64,000 nucleotides of DNA from Tsuneonella troitsensis (GTDB lineage: Bacteria > Pseudomonadota > Alphaproteobacteria > Sphingomonadales > Sphingomonadaceae). Shown one piece after another: positions 53,299-62,047 of the stretch. Location of the stretch: the NCBI RefSeq assembly GCF_001441535.1, contig NZ_LMAU01000001.1, positions 248,001 through 312,000 on the forward strand, in the 5' to 3' direction. Below the pieces are notes generated by a model, which was given only the letters and a program-made list of their open reading frames with translations, did no database searches and was not told where the DNA came from. How positions within the stretch are numbered: position 1 is the stretch's first letter; each line of letters starts with the position of its first letter. The position numbers and the translations under genes are program-made.

Positions 53299-53454
53299 TT
53301 ACGCGGCGGACGGCAGGCCTTCGGCAGCCCCGGCCAGCGCGCGGCGTCCGCGCACGAGGTTGATGATCACGCGCGCGGGCGAGGCCTTGCGCGGAAGCCT
53401 GGAGGTCGTTCCGGGGTTGTTGCCGATAAGGCCGGCTTCCCAATCCTGCAGCAT
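53299..53454 (-). CDS. Small hypothetical protein, 51 residues
   Basis: Starts at ATG 53454 with MLQDWEAGLIGNN and continues with a basic segment RLPRKASPARVIINLVRGRR. No signal peptide or membrane span. A longer TTG reading to 53544 exists but is less likely. Sits between trcR and a quinone oxidoreductase in the same direction. Family not recognised. Confidence 0.5.
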   Translation of the reverse strand: MLQDWEAGLIGNNPGTTSRLPRKASPARVIINLVRGRRALAGAAEGLPSAA

Positions 53455-53559
53455 GGCGGGCAATCTCTTGCTGTTATCCGACGATGCCCTTTTAACGCGC
53501 CAGTGCGAAATCTCCGCGACGGTTCGCGGTCGATTGCGCGACAATGTGACGGGCCGGTT

Positions 53560-54546
53560 TCAGTCCCCGCCCACGCGCAGCACGATCTTGCCGATGTGGT
53601 CGCCGCCCTCCATCCGGGCATGAGCCGCGCCGGCATCGGCGAGGGCGAAGGTCCGGTCCATCACCGGTCGCACCGTTCCGTCGACGATCAGCGGCCAGGC
53701 GACTTCGGCGATCTCGTCGGCGAGCAAGGCCTTGAAATCGTCCGACCGCGGGCGGAGGGTCGAGCCGGTCAGCGTCAGCCGCTTGCGCATCACCAGCGCC
53801 ATGTCGAGCGTCGCCTTCAGGCCGCCGAGCACGGCGATCGTGACGTGACGGCCATCCTCGGCAAGGCAAGCGAGATTGCGCGCGACATAGTCGCCCGACA
53901 CCATGTCGAGCACCACCTGGACTCCGCGACCTTCGGTGAAGCTCTTCACTTCCTCGACGAAATCCTGCACCTTGTAGTCGATTGCGAGATCGGCGCCGAG
54001 GTCGCGGCACGCCTGGCATTTGTCTGCGCTGCCCGCGGTCGCGATCACGGTCAGGCCGAACGCCTTGCCGAGCATGATCGCCATCGTCCCGATCCCGCTG
54101 GTACCCCCGTGGACGAGCAAGGTCTCGCCCTCCTTGGCCCAGCCCCGCTCGAAGACGTTGTGCCACACGGTGAACAGCGTTTCCGGCAGCGCGGCAGCCT
54201 GATCAAGTGGCAGATCGCCCGGAACGTGCAGGCAGTGCCGCACGTCGGCGAGGCAATACTCGGCATAGCCGCCCCCCGACACGAGCGCGCATACCTGCTG
54301 GTTGAGCATTTCCGGCGGAGCACCCTTGCCGATGGCGACCACGGTTCCCGAAACCTCGAGTCCGGGAATCGGCGACGCGCCTGGCGGCGGCGGATAGAAT
54401 CCCTGGCGCTGGATCACATCGGGCCGGTTGACGCCCGCATAGGCCACCCGGATGAGGACCTGCCCCGTCCCCGGCTGCGGCGTCGGCATCGTTTCGGGTC
54501 GAAACACGTCGGGACCGCCCGGCGCGTCGTATCCCATGGCGGTCAT
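53560..54546 (-). CDS. NAD(P)H-quinone oxidoreductase (PIG3/QOR-type MDR)
   Basis: A 328-residue medium-chain dehydrogenase without zinc ligands. MTAMGYDAPGGPDVF opens it, NRPDVIQRQGFYPPPPGASP is diagnostic for the PIG3 branch, and LLVHGGTSGIGTMAIMLGKA binds NADPH. Likely reduces quinones in the cytoplasm. I chose ATG 54546. A TTG at 54570 would add eight residues. Confidence 0.88.
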   Translation of the reverse strand: MTAMGYDAPGGPDVFRPETMPTPQPGTGQVLIRVAYAGVNRPDVIQRQGFYPPPPGASPIPGLEVSGTVVAIGKGAPPEMLNQQVCALVSGGGYAEYCLADVRHCLHVPGDLPLDQAAALPETLFTVWHNVFERGWAKEGETLLVHGGTSGIGTMAIMLGKAFGLTVIATAGSADKCQACRDLGADLAIDYKVQDFVEEVKSFTEGRGVQVVLDMVSGDYVARNLACLAEDGRHVTIAVLGGLKATLDMALVMRKRLTLTGSTLRPRSDDFKALLADEIAEVAWPLIVDGTVRPVMDRTFALADAGAAHARMEGGDHIGKIVLRVGGD

Positions 54547-54678
54547 GGTTACGGGTATGGCTTCGGCCAAAGTCTGCCCCCTGTTGCCCGAATGCGACAG
54601 CGTATTGCGTCGGGCGGGGACCTAGCGGGACCGGCCATTGACAGCAAGCGGCTCAACAAGCGATGATTTCCCCCAGAC

Positions 54679-54879
54679 ATGGATGACGATCTGCCCCGCC
54701 CGCGCGGCGATGCCGCGTCCCTCCTCGCGAAGGAGGACCTCTCCCCCTATTCGCAGGATGAACTGGCCGAGCGTATAGCCCAGCTCGAAGCGGAAATCGC
54801 CCGAGTGGAAAGCCACCGGATAAAGGCCGCGGCGCACCGCAGCGCGGCAGACCAATTATTCGGCAAGCCAGCGTCATGA
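54679..54879 (+). CDS. DUF1192 family small coiled-coil protein
   Basis: A 66-residue protein typical of Alphaproteobacteria. The C-terminal LSPYSQDELAERIAQLEAEI is the DUF1192 signature, continuing into a short amphipathic helix RVESHRIKAAAHRSAADQLF. Function unknown. It is divergent from the quinone oxidoreductase gene and precedes clpA. Confidence 0.82.
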   Translation: MDDDLPRPRGDAASLLAKEDLSPYSQDELAERIAQLEAEIARVESHRIKAAAHRSAADQLFGKPAS

Positions 54880-55022
54880 CCGGGAGCGGCCTCGCATTTG
54901 CTGGGCCGCATCCCATATCGTTGGCAGACTTCCGCAATGGCGAGCGTAAAAACGCCGTTGACCGCTTCCGTTCATCTCATCGTGCAAGCGGATGCACGCA
55001 TTTTCCACCGAAAGTGACCTGA

Positions 55023-57398
55023 ATGCCCAGTTTCGCCCAGAACCTCGAGAAGACCCTTCACGCCGCCCTCGCCGGTGCGGCAGAACGGCGCCACGAATAC
55101 GCGACGCTCGAGCACCTGCTGCTCGCGCTGATCGACGACGAGGACGCGGCCGCGGTCATGCTCGCGTGCGGGGTGGACCTGTCCGAACTGGGCGAAGTCG
55201 TTCGCCGCTATCTCGACGAGGAGTACCAGAAGCTCGAGACGAGCGAGGACGCCGATCCGCAGCCGACCGCCGGTTTCCAGCGGGTGATCCAGCGCGCGAT
55301 CCTGCACGTCCAGTCCTCGGGCAAGGACACCGTGACCGGCGCGAACGTGCTCGTCGCGCTGTTTTCCGAACGCGACAGCTACGCGGTCTATTTCCTTCAG
55401 CAGCAGGACATGAGCCGGCTCGATGCGGTCAGCTATATCAGCCACGGAATCGGCAAGGGCGGCAAGCAACTCGACAGCAAGCCGCCGCAGGGCGCCGCGG
55501 AAGATGCGCAGCAGGACTCCAAGGGAGAGGCGAAGGGGGGCAAGGACCAGTCCGCGCTCGACCAGTTCACCGTCAATCTCAACGAGAAGGCGAAGAACGG
55601 GAAGGTGGATCCGCTGATCGGCCGCGGGCCGGAAGTGGACCGGACCATCCAGATCCTGTGCCGCCGCTCCAAGAACAACCCGCTCTACGTGGGCGATCCG
55701 GGCGTGGGCAAGACCGCCATCGCCGAGGGCCTCGCCCGCAAGATCATCGAGGGCGACGTGCCCGAAGTGCTGCAGGACGCGGTCATCTATTCGCTCGACA
55801 TGGGCGCGTTGCTGGCGGGCACGCGCTATCGCGGCGACTTCGAGGAACGGCTGAAGCAGGTCGTCAACGAGCTCGAGAAGATGCCCGAGGCGGTGCTGTT
55901 CATCGACGAGATCCACACCGTCATCGGCGCGGGCGCCACCAGCGGCGGGGCGATGGATGCCTCGAACTTGTTGAAGCCCGCCCTTTCCGGCGGAACGATC
56001 CGCTGCATCGGTTCGACCACCTACAAGGAATTCCGCAACCACTTCGAAAAGGATCGCGCGCTGCTGCGCCGGTTCCAGAAGATCGACGTGAACGAACCGA
56101 CGGTCGAGGACACGATCAAGATCCTCAAGGGCCTGCGTTCGGCGTTCGAGGACCATCACAAGGTCACCTACACGCCCGATGCGATCAAGACCGCGGTCGA
56201 GCTGTCGGCGCGCTACATCAACGACCGCAAGCTGCCCGACAAGGCGATCGACGTGATCGACGAGGTCGGCGCGATGCAGATGCTCGTGCCACCTTCGAAG
56301 CGGAAGAAGAAGATCACCGCACGCGAGATCGAGCAGGTCATCGCCACGATGGCGCGGATCCCACCCAAGAGCGTGTCGAGCGACGACAAGAAGGCGCTCG
56401 AGCACCTCGAGCGCGACCTCAAGCAGGTCGTCTATGGCCAGGACTTCGCGGTCAAGAAGCTGTCGACCGCGATGAAGCTCAGCCGCGCGGGGCTGCGCGA
56501 CCCGGACAAGCCGATCGGCTCGTTCCTGTTCTCGGGCCCCACCGGCGTCGGCAAGACCGAGGTCGCGCGCCAGCTCGCCAGCATCATGGGCATCCCGCTG
56601 CAGCGCTTCGACATGTCGGAATACATGGAGCGGCACAGCGTCAGCCGCCTGATCGGCGCGCCTCCGGGCTATGTCGGCTACGATCAGGGCGGCTTGCTCA
56701 CCGATGCAATCGACCAGCAGCCGCACTGCGTGCTGCTGCTCGACGAAATCGAAAAGGCGCACCCCGACCTGTTCAACATCCTGCTGCAGGTGATGGATAA
56801 CGGGCGCCTGACCGATCACCACGGCAAGACGGTCGACTTCCGCAACGTCGTGCTGATCATGACCACCAACGCCGGTGCGTCCGACATGGCGCGCCAGGGC
56901 ATCGGCTTCGGCGACGTGAGCAAGGAAGACGCGCAGGACGAGGCTGTGAAGCGGATGTTCACTCCTGAATTCCGTAACCGGCTCGATGCGATCGTGCCGT
57001 TCACTTACCTCGGCCGCGACACCGTGGCTCGGGTGGTGGACAAGTTCATCCTCCAGCTCGAACTGCAGCTCGCCGAGCAGAACGTGCACATCCAGTTCGA
57101 TACCGATGCGCGTGGCTGGCTGGCCGAGAAGGGCTACGACAAGCTCTACGGTGCCCGGCCGATGGCGCGCCTGATCCAGGAGAAGATCAAGCAGCCGCTC
57201 GCCGAGGAACTGCTCTTCGGCAAGCTGTCGGGAGGCGGCGAGGTCCACGTCAGCCTGAAGGACGGACAGCCATCGTTCGAACTGACCCCGACTGCGCCCA
57301 AGGTGCGCCCGCCGTCCAGGAAGAAGCCTGCCCCAAAGGCCAAGCCCGCCGCTAAGGCAAACGAGGGCGCAAAGGGCAAGGACGACGGCGAAGGTTGA
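55023..57398 (+). CDS. clpA: ATP-dependent Clp protease ATP-binding subunit ClpA
   Basis: A 791-residue AAA+ unfoldase. Clp N-domain 1-145, a low-complexity linker (about 150-178), first AAA module with GDPGVGKT (224-231) and FIDEIHTV (293-300), second with GPTGVGKT (505-512). A ClpP-docking loop, IGFG, lies near 626. It unfolds proteins for ClpP. clpS, the usual adaptor gene next to clpA, is not adjacent. The C-terminal tail is Lys/Ala/Pro-rich. A terminator follows. Confidence 0.94.
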   Translation: MPSFAQNLEKTLHAALAGAAERRHEYATLEHLLLALIDDEDAAAVMLACGVDLSELGEVVRRYLDEEYQKLETSEDADPQPTAGFQRVIQRAILHVQSSGKDTVTGANVLVALFSERDSYAVYFLQQQDMSRLDAVSYISHGIGKGGKQLDSKPPQGAAEDAQQDSKGEAKGGKDQSALDQFTVNLNEKAKNGKVDPLIGRGPEVDRTIQILCRRSKNNPLYVGDPGVGKTAIAEGLARKIIEGDVPEVLQDAVIYSLDMGALLAGTRYRGDFEERLKQVVNELEKMPEAVLFIDEIHTVIGAGATSGGAMDASNLLKPALSGGTIRCIGSTTYKEFRNHFEKDRALLRRFQKIDVNEPTVEDTIKILKGLRSAFEDHHKVTYTPDAIKTAVELSARYINDRKLPDKAIDVIDEVGAMQMLVPPSKRKKKITAREIEQVIATMARIPPKSVSSDDKKALEHLERDLKQVVYGQDFAVKKLSTAMKLSRAGLRDPDKPIGSFLFSGPTGVGKTEVARQLASIMGIPLQRFDMSEYMERHSVSRLIGAPPGYVGYDQGGLLTDAIDQQPHCVLLLDEIEKAHPDLFNILLQVMDNGRLTDHHGKTVDFRNVVLIMTTNAGASDMARQGIGFGDVSKEDAQDEAVKRMFTPEFRNRLDAIVPFTYLGRDTVARVVDKFILQLELQLAEQNVHIQFDTDARGWLAEKGYDKLYGARPMARLIQEKIKQPLAEELLFGKLSGGGEVHVSLKDGQPSFELTPTAPKVRPPSRKKPAPKAKPAAKANEGAKGKDDGEG

Positions 57399-57420
57399 TC
57401 TCTTCGACCGACCGAACTGA

Positions 57421-57450
57421 GGGGCGCGAGGCGGGAACGCTTCGCGCCCC
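57421..57450 (+). terminator. Rho-independent-like terminator after clpA
   Basis: GGGGCGCGA (57421-57429) pairs with TCGCGCCCC (57442-57450). With one G-T wobble and three more pairs the stem reaches 13 bases, closed by a GGAA tetraloop. The following ATTTGCTT is a weak T-tract. It lies 22 bases past the clpA stop. Confidence 0.75.
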
Positions 57451-57468
57451 ATTTGCTTGAATCGATCT

Positions 57469-58473
57469 ATGGCGCGCGACTTTGCATGGATCCGGCCCGA
57501 GCCGCATGGCATCCATGTCGTCCCCGCGGACAGCTGGATCGACCCTTCGCGCCCGGTGGACCACGCATTGGTCACGCACGGGCACGCCGACCATGCGCGC
57601 GGCGGCCACGGCGTCACGGTGGCGACGCCCGAGACACTGGCGATCATGGACCTGCGCTACAACACTCGCGAAGGCGCGACCGCGGTGCCGTATGGCGAGA
57701 CGATCCGGCTGAAGGGCGGTGTCGATGCAACCTACATCCCGGCCGGTCATGTGCTCGGCAGCGCGCAGATCCTGCTGGAACACGCGGGCGAGCGGGTCGT
57801 GGTCACCGGCGACTACAAAAGGCGGCCCGATCCCACCTGCCCGCCGTTCGAGGTCACGCCCTGCGACATCTTCATTACCGAGGCGACTTTCGGCCTGCCG
57901 CTGTTCACCCACCCGCCGATCGCCGAGGAAATGGCCAAGCTTCTCGACAGGCTGGCGGCACACCCCGAACGCTGCGTGCTGGTGGGCGCCTATGCACTGG
58001 GCAAGGCGCAGCGGGTGATCGCCGAACTGCGCGCGGCGGGTCACCACGAACCGATCTACCTGCATGGCGCACTGGAAAAGATGTGCCGCCTCTACGAGGA
58101 GTTCGGGGTCGACTTGGGCGAGCTTGGGCTCGTGTCGGAAGCGACGAAGGACGAGATGCGCGGGCGCGTCGTCGTGTGTCCGCCGTCGGCCTTGAACGAT
58201 CGCTGGAGCCGCCGCCTGCCCGAGCCGATCACAGCGATGGCATCGGGCTGGATGCGAGTGCGCCAACGCGCGCGCCAGCGGAACGTCGAGCTGCCGCTGA
58301 TCATCTCTGACCACGCCGACTGGGGCGAACTGACCCGCACGGTGGAGGAAGTGAACCCGCGCGAGACCTGGATCACCCACGGCCGCGAAGAAGCGCTCCT
58401 GCGCTGGCACCAATTGCACCAGCGCAAGGCGCGCGCCCTCGCCCTCGTCGGATACGAGGACGAGGATGACTGA
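57469..58473 (+). CDS. Ligase-associated DNA exonuclease (metallo-beta-lactamase fold)
   Basis: A 334-residue beta-CASP-like nuclease. VTHGHADHARGGH (44-56 of the ATG 57469 reading) is the HxHxDH metal motif, GHVLGSAQILLEHAGERVV and VTGDYKRRPDPTCPPF follow, then SDHADWGELTRTV. The family accompanies the ATP-dependent ligase of the cisplatin damage response. Here that ligase gene is two genes away (58907-60499). Confidence 0.9.
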   Translation: MARDFAWIRPEPHGIHVVPADSWIDPSRPVDHALVTHGHADHARGGHGVTVATPETLAIMDLRYNTREGATAVPYGETIRLKGGVDATYIPAGHVLGSAQILLEHAGERVVVTGDYKRRPDPTCPPFEVTPCDIFITEATFGLPLFTHPPIAEEMAKLLDRLAAHPERCVLVGAYALGKAQRVIAELRAAGHHEPIYLHGALEKMCRLYEEFGVDLGELGLVSEATKDEMRGRVVVCPPSALNDRWSRRLPEPITAMASGWMRVRQRARQRNVELPLIISDHADWGELTRTVEEVNPRETWITHGREEALLRWHQLHQRKARALALVGYEDEDD

Positions 58474-58474
58474 C

Positions 58475-58822
58475 CTACTGGATCGCTTCGAGGTCCGCCT
58501 TGATCTGGGCGAGCGCCTCGGCACTCACCTGACCGTTCGACATCGGCGCGATCTGGTTCAGCGTCATCGCCTTGAACATCGGGTAATGCTCGTGCGTGGT
58601 CAGCCCCGGCAGTTGCGCGTCGAGCACCGCCTTGCCCTTCGGGTTCGCGATGATCGCTTCCACCGGGGTATCGAGCGACAGCTTGCCCTGCGCGGCAGCA
58701 TGACCGGCGTGAGCGGAGTGATCGGCATGGCCGGCGTGCATCGAATGGTCCTGTGCCGGCGCCGTCTGCGCGAGAGCGGGACCGGAGGCGAGCACGGCGG
58801 CGGCGGCAAGAATCCTGATCAT
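58475..58822 (-). CDS. Small His- and Met-rich secreted protein
   Basis: A 115-residue protein with a signal peptide (MIRILAAAAVLASGPALAQ) and then HSMHAGHADHSAHAGHA, a run with a histidine every two to four residues. The C-terminal half, SLDTPVEAIIANPKGKAVLD and on to ALAQIKADLEAI, looks folded. A metal-binding periplasmic role (copper or nickel) is possible but unproven. It lies on the opposite strand between two + strand repair genes. ATG 58822 chosen over TTG 58828. Confidence 0.75.
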   Translation of the reverse strand: MIRILAAAAVLASGPALAQTAPAQDHSMHAGHADHSAHAGHAAAQGKLSLDTPVEAIIANPKGKAVLDAQLPGLTTHEHYPMFKAMTLNQIAPMSNGQVSAEALAQIKADLEAIQ

Positions 58823-58906
58823 CGGCAATCCATCTTCCTGTTAGCGAAGGCGCGCGTCGCACCCTCTTGTCGGCGCTGTCTAGCGGCTGCGATGAACGCC
58901 GCATAG

Positions 58907-60499
58907 ATGGATGAACTCGCCGCCCTGATCGACGCACTGGTTTATACCCGCAGTCGCAACGAGAAGCTGCGGCTGATCGCGGAATACCTGCGCGCCACAT
59001 CGGATCCGGACCGCGGATGGGCGCTGGCGGCGCTGACCGACGGTCTCGATTTTCCGGCGGTCAAGTCGAGCACGATCCGCAACCTGCTGATGGAGCGGAT
59101 CGACCCGGTCCTGTGGACGCTGTCGCGCGATTTCGTCGGTGATACCGCGGAGACGGCCAGCCTGCTGTGGCCGACTCCCGACGACCCGCCCGATCCCCCC
59201 AGCGTGAGCGAGACGGTCGAATTGCTCGCCGCCATGAACCGCAAGTCGGTCCTGTCCGACTTACCGCGCCTGCTCGACCGGCTCGATTCGTCGGGCCGCT
59301 ATGCACTACTCAAACTCGCCACGGGCGCGATGCGGATCGGCATCTCGAGCCGGCTGGCAAAAGTCGCTTTCGCGCAGGCGTTCGAGGTGCCGGTCGAGGA
59401 AGTGGAGGAACACTGGCACGGGCTGTCCCCGCCCTACGAGCCGCTGTTCGCCTGGGCCGCGCATGGCGAGGCGCCGCCCGATACCGCCAACCTGCCGACC
59501 TTCCGGCCCTTCATGCTGGCCCACCCGCTCGAAGACACGGTCGTCGACCTCGCCGACTATGCCGCCGAGTGGAAATGGGACGGTATTCGCGTCCAGCTGG
59601 TGCGGATGGCGGGAGAGACGCGGCTCTATTCGCGCGGCGGCGACGATATCTCGGCGACTTTTCCGGAACTGCTCGACGTGTTGCCGATGGACGCTGTTCT
59701 CGACGGCGAACTGCTGGTACGCGGAAGCCATCAGGGCGGCGAAGTTGGCGGCGCGGCAAGCTTCAACGCGCTGCAACAGCGGCTGGGACGCAAGACGGTT
59801 GCCAAGACGATGCTCGCCGAATCGCCCGCGTTCGTGCGGCTTTACGATGCGCTGATCGTCGAGGGCGAGGATCTGCGCGAACGGCCGTGGTTCGAGCGAC
59901 GTGCCCGACTGGAGGCGCTGATGGAGCGACTGCCTTCGTCGCACTTCGATCTCAGCCAAGTGGTCGAGGCGATCGATTTCGTTCATCTCGCCCGCATCCG
60001 CGAGGGCGCGCGCGACGACGCCATCGAGGGCCTGATGCTCAAGCGCCGCGATTCGCCCTACATCGCGGGTCGGCGCGTGGGCCTCTGGTACAAGTGGAAG
60101 CGCGATCCGCTGCTGATCGACTGCGTGCTGATGTATGCCCAGCGCGGGTCGGGCAAACGCTCGAGCTTCTACAGCGACTACACGTTCGGCTGCTGGGACG
60201 GCGATCCGGACGCGGGCGCCGAACTGCTGCCGGTCGGCAAGGCCTATTCAGGCTTCACCGACGAAGAACTGAAGAAGATCGACCGCCACGTGCGGACACA
60301 CACCACGAACCGCTTCGGCCCGGTGCGCGAGACCGATCGCACCCTCGTGTTCGAGGTCGCCTTCGATTCTGTTCACGAGAGCAAGCGGCACAAATCCGGC
60401 CTCGCGATGCGCTTCCCGCGCATCCATCGAATCCGCTGGGACAAGCCCCCGCACGAAGCCGATCGGATCGAAGCGCTGAAAGCCCTGATCCGCGATTGA
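58907..60499 (+). CDS. Cisplatin-damage-response ATP-dependent DNA ligase
   Basis: A 530-residue ligase. N-terminal domain about 1-200, adenylation domain with the AMP-accepting K223 in EWKWDGIRVQ, then VLDGELLVRG, GLMLKRRDSPYIAGRR (motif IV), and an OB-fold end with SGFTDEELKKIDRH. Works with the metallo-beta-lactamase exonuclease at 57469-58473. The helicase and phosphoesterase that often complete the operon are not present downstream. Confidence 0.92.
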   Translation: MDELAALIDALVYTRSRNEKLRLIAEYLRATSDPDRGWALAALTDGLDFPAVKSSTIRNLLMERIDPVLWTLSRDFVGDTAETASLLWPTPDDPPDPPSVSETVELLAAMNRKSVLSDLPRLLDRLDSSGRYALLKLATGAMRIGISSRLAKVAFAQAFEVPVEEVEEHWHGLSPPYEPLFAWAAHGEAPPDTANLPTFRPFMLAHPLEDTVVDLADYAAEWKWDGIRVQLVRMAGETRLYSRGGDDISATFPELLDVLPMDAVLDGELLVRGSHQGGEVGGAASFNALQQRLGRKTVAKTMLAESPAFVRLYDALIVEGEDLRERPWFERRARLEALMERLPSSHFDLSQVVEAIDFVHLARIREGARDDAIEGLMLKRRDSPYIAGRRVGLWYKWKRDPLLIDCVLMYAQRGSGKRSSFYSDYTFGCWDGDPDAGAELLPVGKAYSGFTDEELKKIDRHVRTHTTNRFGPVRETDRTLVFEVAFDSVHESKRHKSGLAMRFPRIHRIRWDKPPHEADRIEALKALIRD

Positions 60500-60523
60500 C
60501 GCAGGTGCGCGCGGAGGCGCATC

Positions 60524-61189
60524 GTGGCGGGCGAACGAATGCGCCAGCTCGATCGCCCTCGCCGCCGCCTCGCGATTGCGATCGCCGCGCTTGCCGGCTT
60601 CGTCGATGCGACCGGATTCCTCGCTGCTGGAGGCTATTTCACCTCTTTCATGTCGGGCAACACGACCCGGCTGGGAGTCGATCTCGTCACTGCACCCGCA
60701 ACAGCGATCGTGCCGGCCGGGATCCTCGTCGCATTCGTGGCCGGCGTCACCGTAGGGGCGATCGTTTCCGAACGGGGGGGAGGCCGCCGCAAGACCGCCG
60801 TGATGGCGACCACCGCCGGCCTGCTGCTCCTTGCCGCAACGCTCGATGGTCAGTGGCAGGCCGGTTTCATCGGTGCTTCCGTCCTAGCGATGGGAGCGCT
60901 GAACAACGTCTTTCGGCGCGAGGGAGAGGTCGCGGTCGGGGTAACCTATATGACCGGCGCGCTCGTGCGCCTCGGTCAAGGCCTTGCCGCCGCGATTACC
61001 CAGCAGCCCACGAGCGGACGCCTGAGCGCGGGACTTCTCTGGCTCGGGCTGGGGAGTGGGGCAATTCTCGGCGCATTCGCATTCACCGCATGGCGCGAGG
61101 TGACGCCCTGGATCGCGGTCGGGATCGCTCTGCTGCTGACAATCGTCGCCTGGCGCATCGAGCGCGCCGGCGATCAGCGCGCGATCTGA
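60524..61189 (+). CDS. DUF1275 (YoaK) family membrane protein
   Basis: A 221-residue protein with about six hydrophobic segments. The N-terminal AALAGFVDATGFLAAGGYFTSFMSGN is the family signature region, followed by an NNVFRREGEVAVGVTYMTGA segment. Function unknown, possibly a transporter-like membrane protein. GTG 60524 is chosen because GGAGG lies 6 bases upstream. An ATG at 60539 is in frame. Confidence 0.87.
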   Translation: MAGERMRQLDRPRRRLAIAIAALAGFVDATGFLAAGGYFTSFMSGNTTRLGVDLVTAPATAIVPAGILVAFVAGVTVGAIVSERGGGRRKTAVMATTAGLLLLAATLDGQWQAGFIGASVLAMGALNNVFRREGEVAVGVTYMTGALVRLGQGLAAAITQQPTSGRLSAGLLWLGLGSGAILGAFAFTAWREVTPWIAVGIALLLTIVAWRIERAGDQRAI

Positions 61190-61455
61190 ACGACCTTTTC
61201 GCGGGAAGTCGCGCCGCGCAACAGGGCAAGCGAACTGCGCGGCACGTTCAGTGCGCGGGCAAGCAGGGCGAGCACCGCCTCGTTCGCTTCGCCGTCCTTC
61301 GGCTTTGCACGGACCCTTATGACCAGGCTTCCGCCGGCGATCTCCAACGCCTCGCTGCGTGCACCGGGAGTGACCCTTACGGTCAGTCTGCCGTGCCCAT
61401 CGAGCAGGCCGATGAGCGCCTCGGGCGGCGGCCAGTCGACCATGCTTCGCGCCAT
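61174..61455 (-). CDS. DUF167 (YggU) family protein
   Basis: A 93-residue protein. RLTVRVTPGARSEALEIAGG followed by RVRAKPKDGEANEAVLALLA and RSSLALLRGATSREKVVQI matches the YggU fold. Function uncertain. Overlaps DUF1275 tail to tail by 16 bases. ATG 61455 is chosen, 7 bases downstream of the gamma carbonic anhydrase-like stop, so it is probably co-transcribed with it. Confidence 0.85.
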   Translation of the reverse strand: MARSMVDWPPPEALIGLLDGHGRLTVRVTPGARSEALEIAGGSLVIRVRAKPKDGEANEAVLALLARALNVPRSSLALLRGATSREKVVQIAR

Positions 61456-61462
61456 TTCTGGC

Positions 61463-62047
61463 CTAAAGGTCGATGTCGGCCACCGCTGCCGCGTGTGCCT
61501 TCGCGTTCTCGACATAGTGCGCCACGCCCATGCGCATACCCGCGATCGTCATGTCGTCGAGATCGCGCATCTTGCGTGCCGGGCGGCCGCCCCACAGTTC
61601 GCGCGGGGCCATCACTTTCCCCTCGGTCAGCATGGCACCGGCCGCTAGCATGGCATCCGAGCCGATCACCGCCTTGTTCATGGCGATCGCCCCGAGGCCG
61701 ACGAAGCCGCGGTCTTCGATCCGGCAGCCGTGCAGCATGACCATGTGGCCGACGAGCACGTCGTCGCCGATTAGGAGGGGCGACCCATCGGGATCGCCGG
61801 GACGCTCGGGATCGCAGTGGAGCACGCTGCCGTCCTGGATGTTCGTCCGCGCGCCGATCACGATGCGGCTCACGTCGGCGCGGAGAACACAGTTGTACCA
61901 GACGCTCGATTGCGGGCCGATCGTCACGTCGCCGACGATAGTGCAGCCGGGCGCGATGAACGCGGACGGGTCGATTTGCGGCGACTTGCCGTGGATCGGG
62001 ACGATGGTCACGCCGGGTCGGGCAAGGGTCACAGGAAATTGCTCCAT
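61463..62047 (-). CDS. Gamma carbonic anhydrase-like hexapeptide protein
   Basis: A 194-residue left-handed beta-helix protein. Candidate zinc histidines are H77 (SVLHCDP), H101 (LVGHMVML) and H106 (LHGCRI), matching the spacing of Cam-type enzymes. Many family members lack carbonic anhydrase activity. ATG 62047 overlaps the upstream gene by 19 bases. Confidence 0.85.
   Translation of the reverse strand: MEQFPVTLARPGVTIVPIHGKSPQIDPSAFIAPGCTIVGDVTIGPQSSVWYNCVLRADVSRIVIGARTNIQDGSVLHCDPERPGDPDGSPLLIGDDVLVGHMVMLHGCRIEDRGFVGLGAIAMNKAVIGSDAMLAAGAMLTEGKVMAPRELWGGRPARKMRDLDDMTIAGMRMGVAHYVENAKAHAAAVADIDL

Noticed and set aside
54972-57647. A very long open frame on the minus strand opposite clpA (891 codons).
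   Set aside because: It is the antisense shadow of clpA in GC-rich DNA. No motif, ribosome-binding site or family resemblance, and it overlaps the terminator and the next gene.
59167-61740. A long + strand open frame (857 codons) across the DNA ligase, DUF1275 and DUF167 genes.
   Set aside because: It is a frame shadow. The ligase and DUF1275 motifs lie in other frames and the translation is Arg-rich with no domain.
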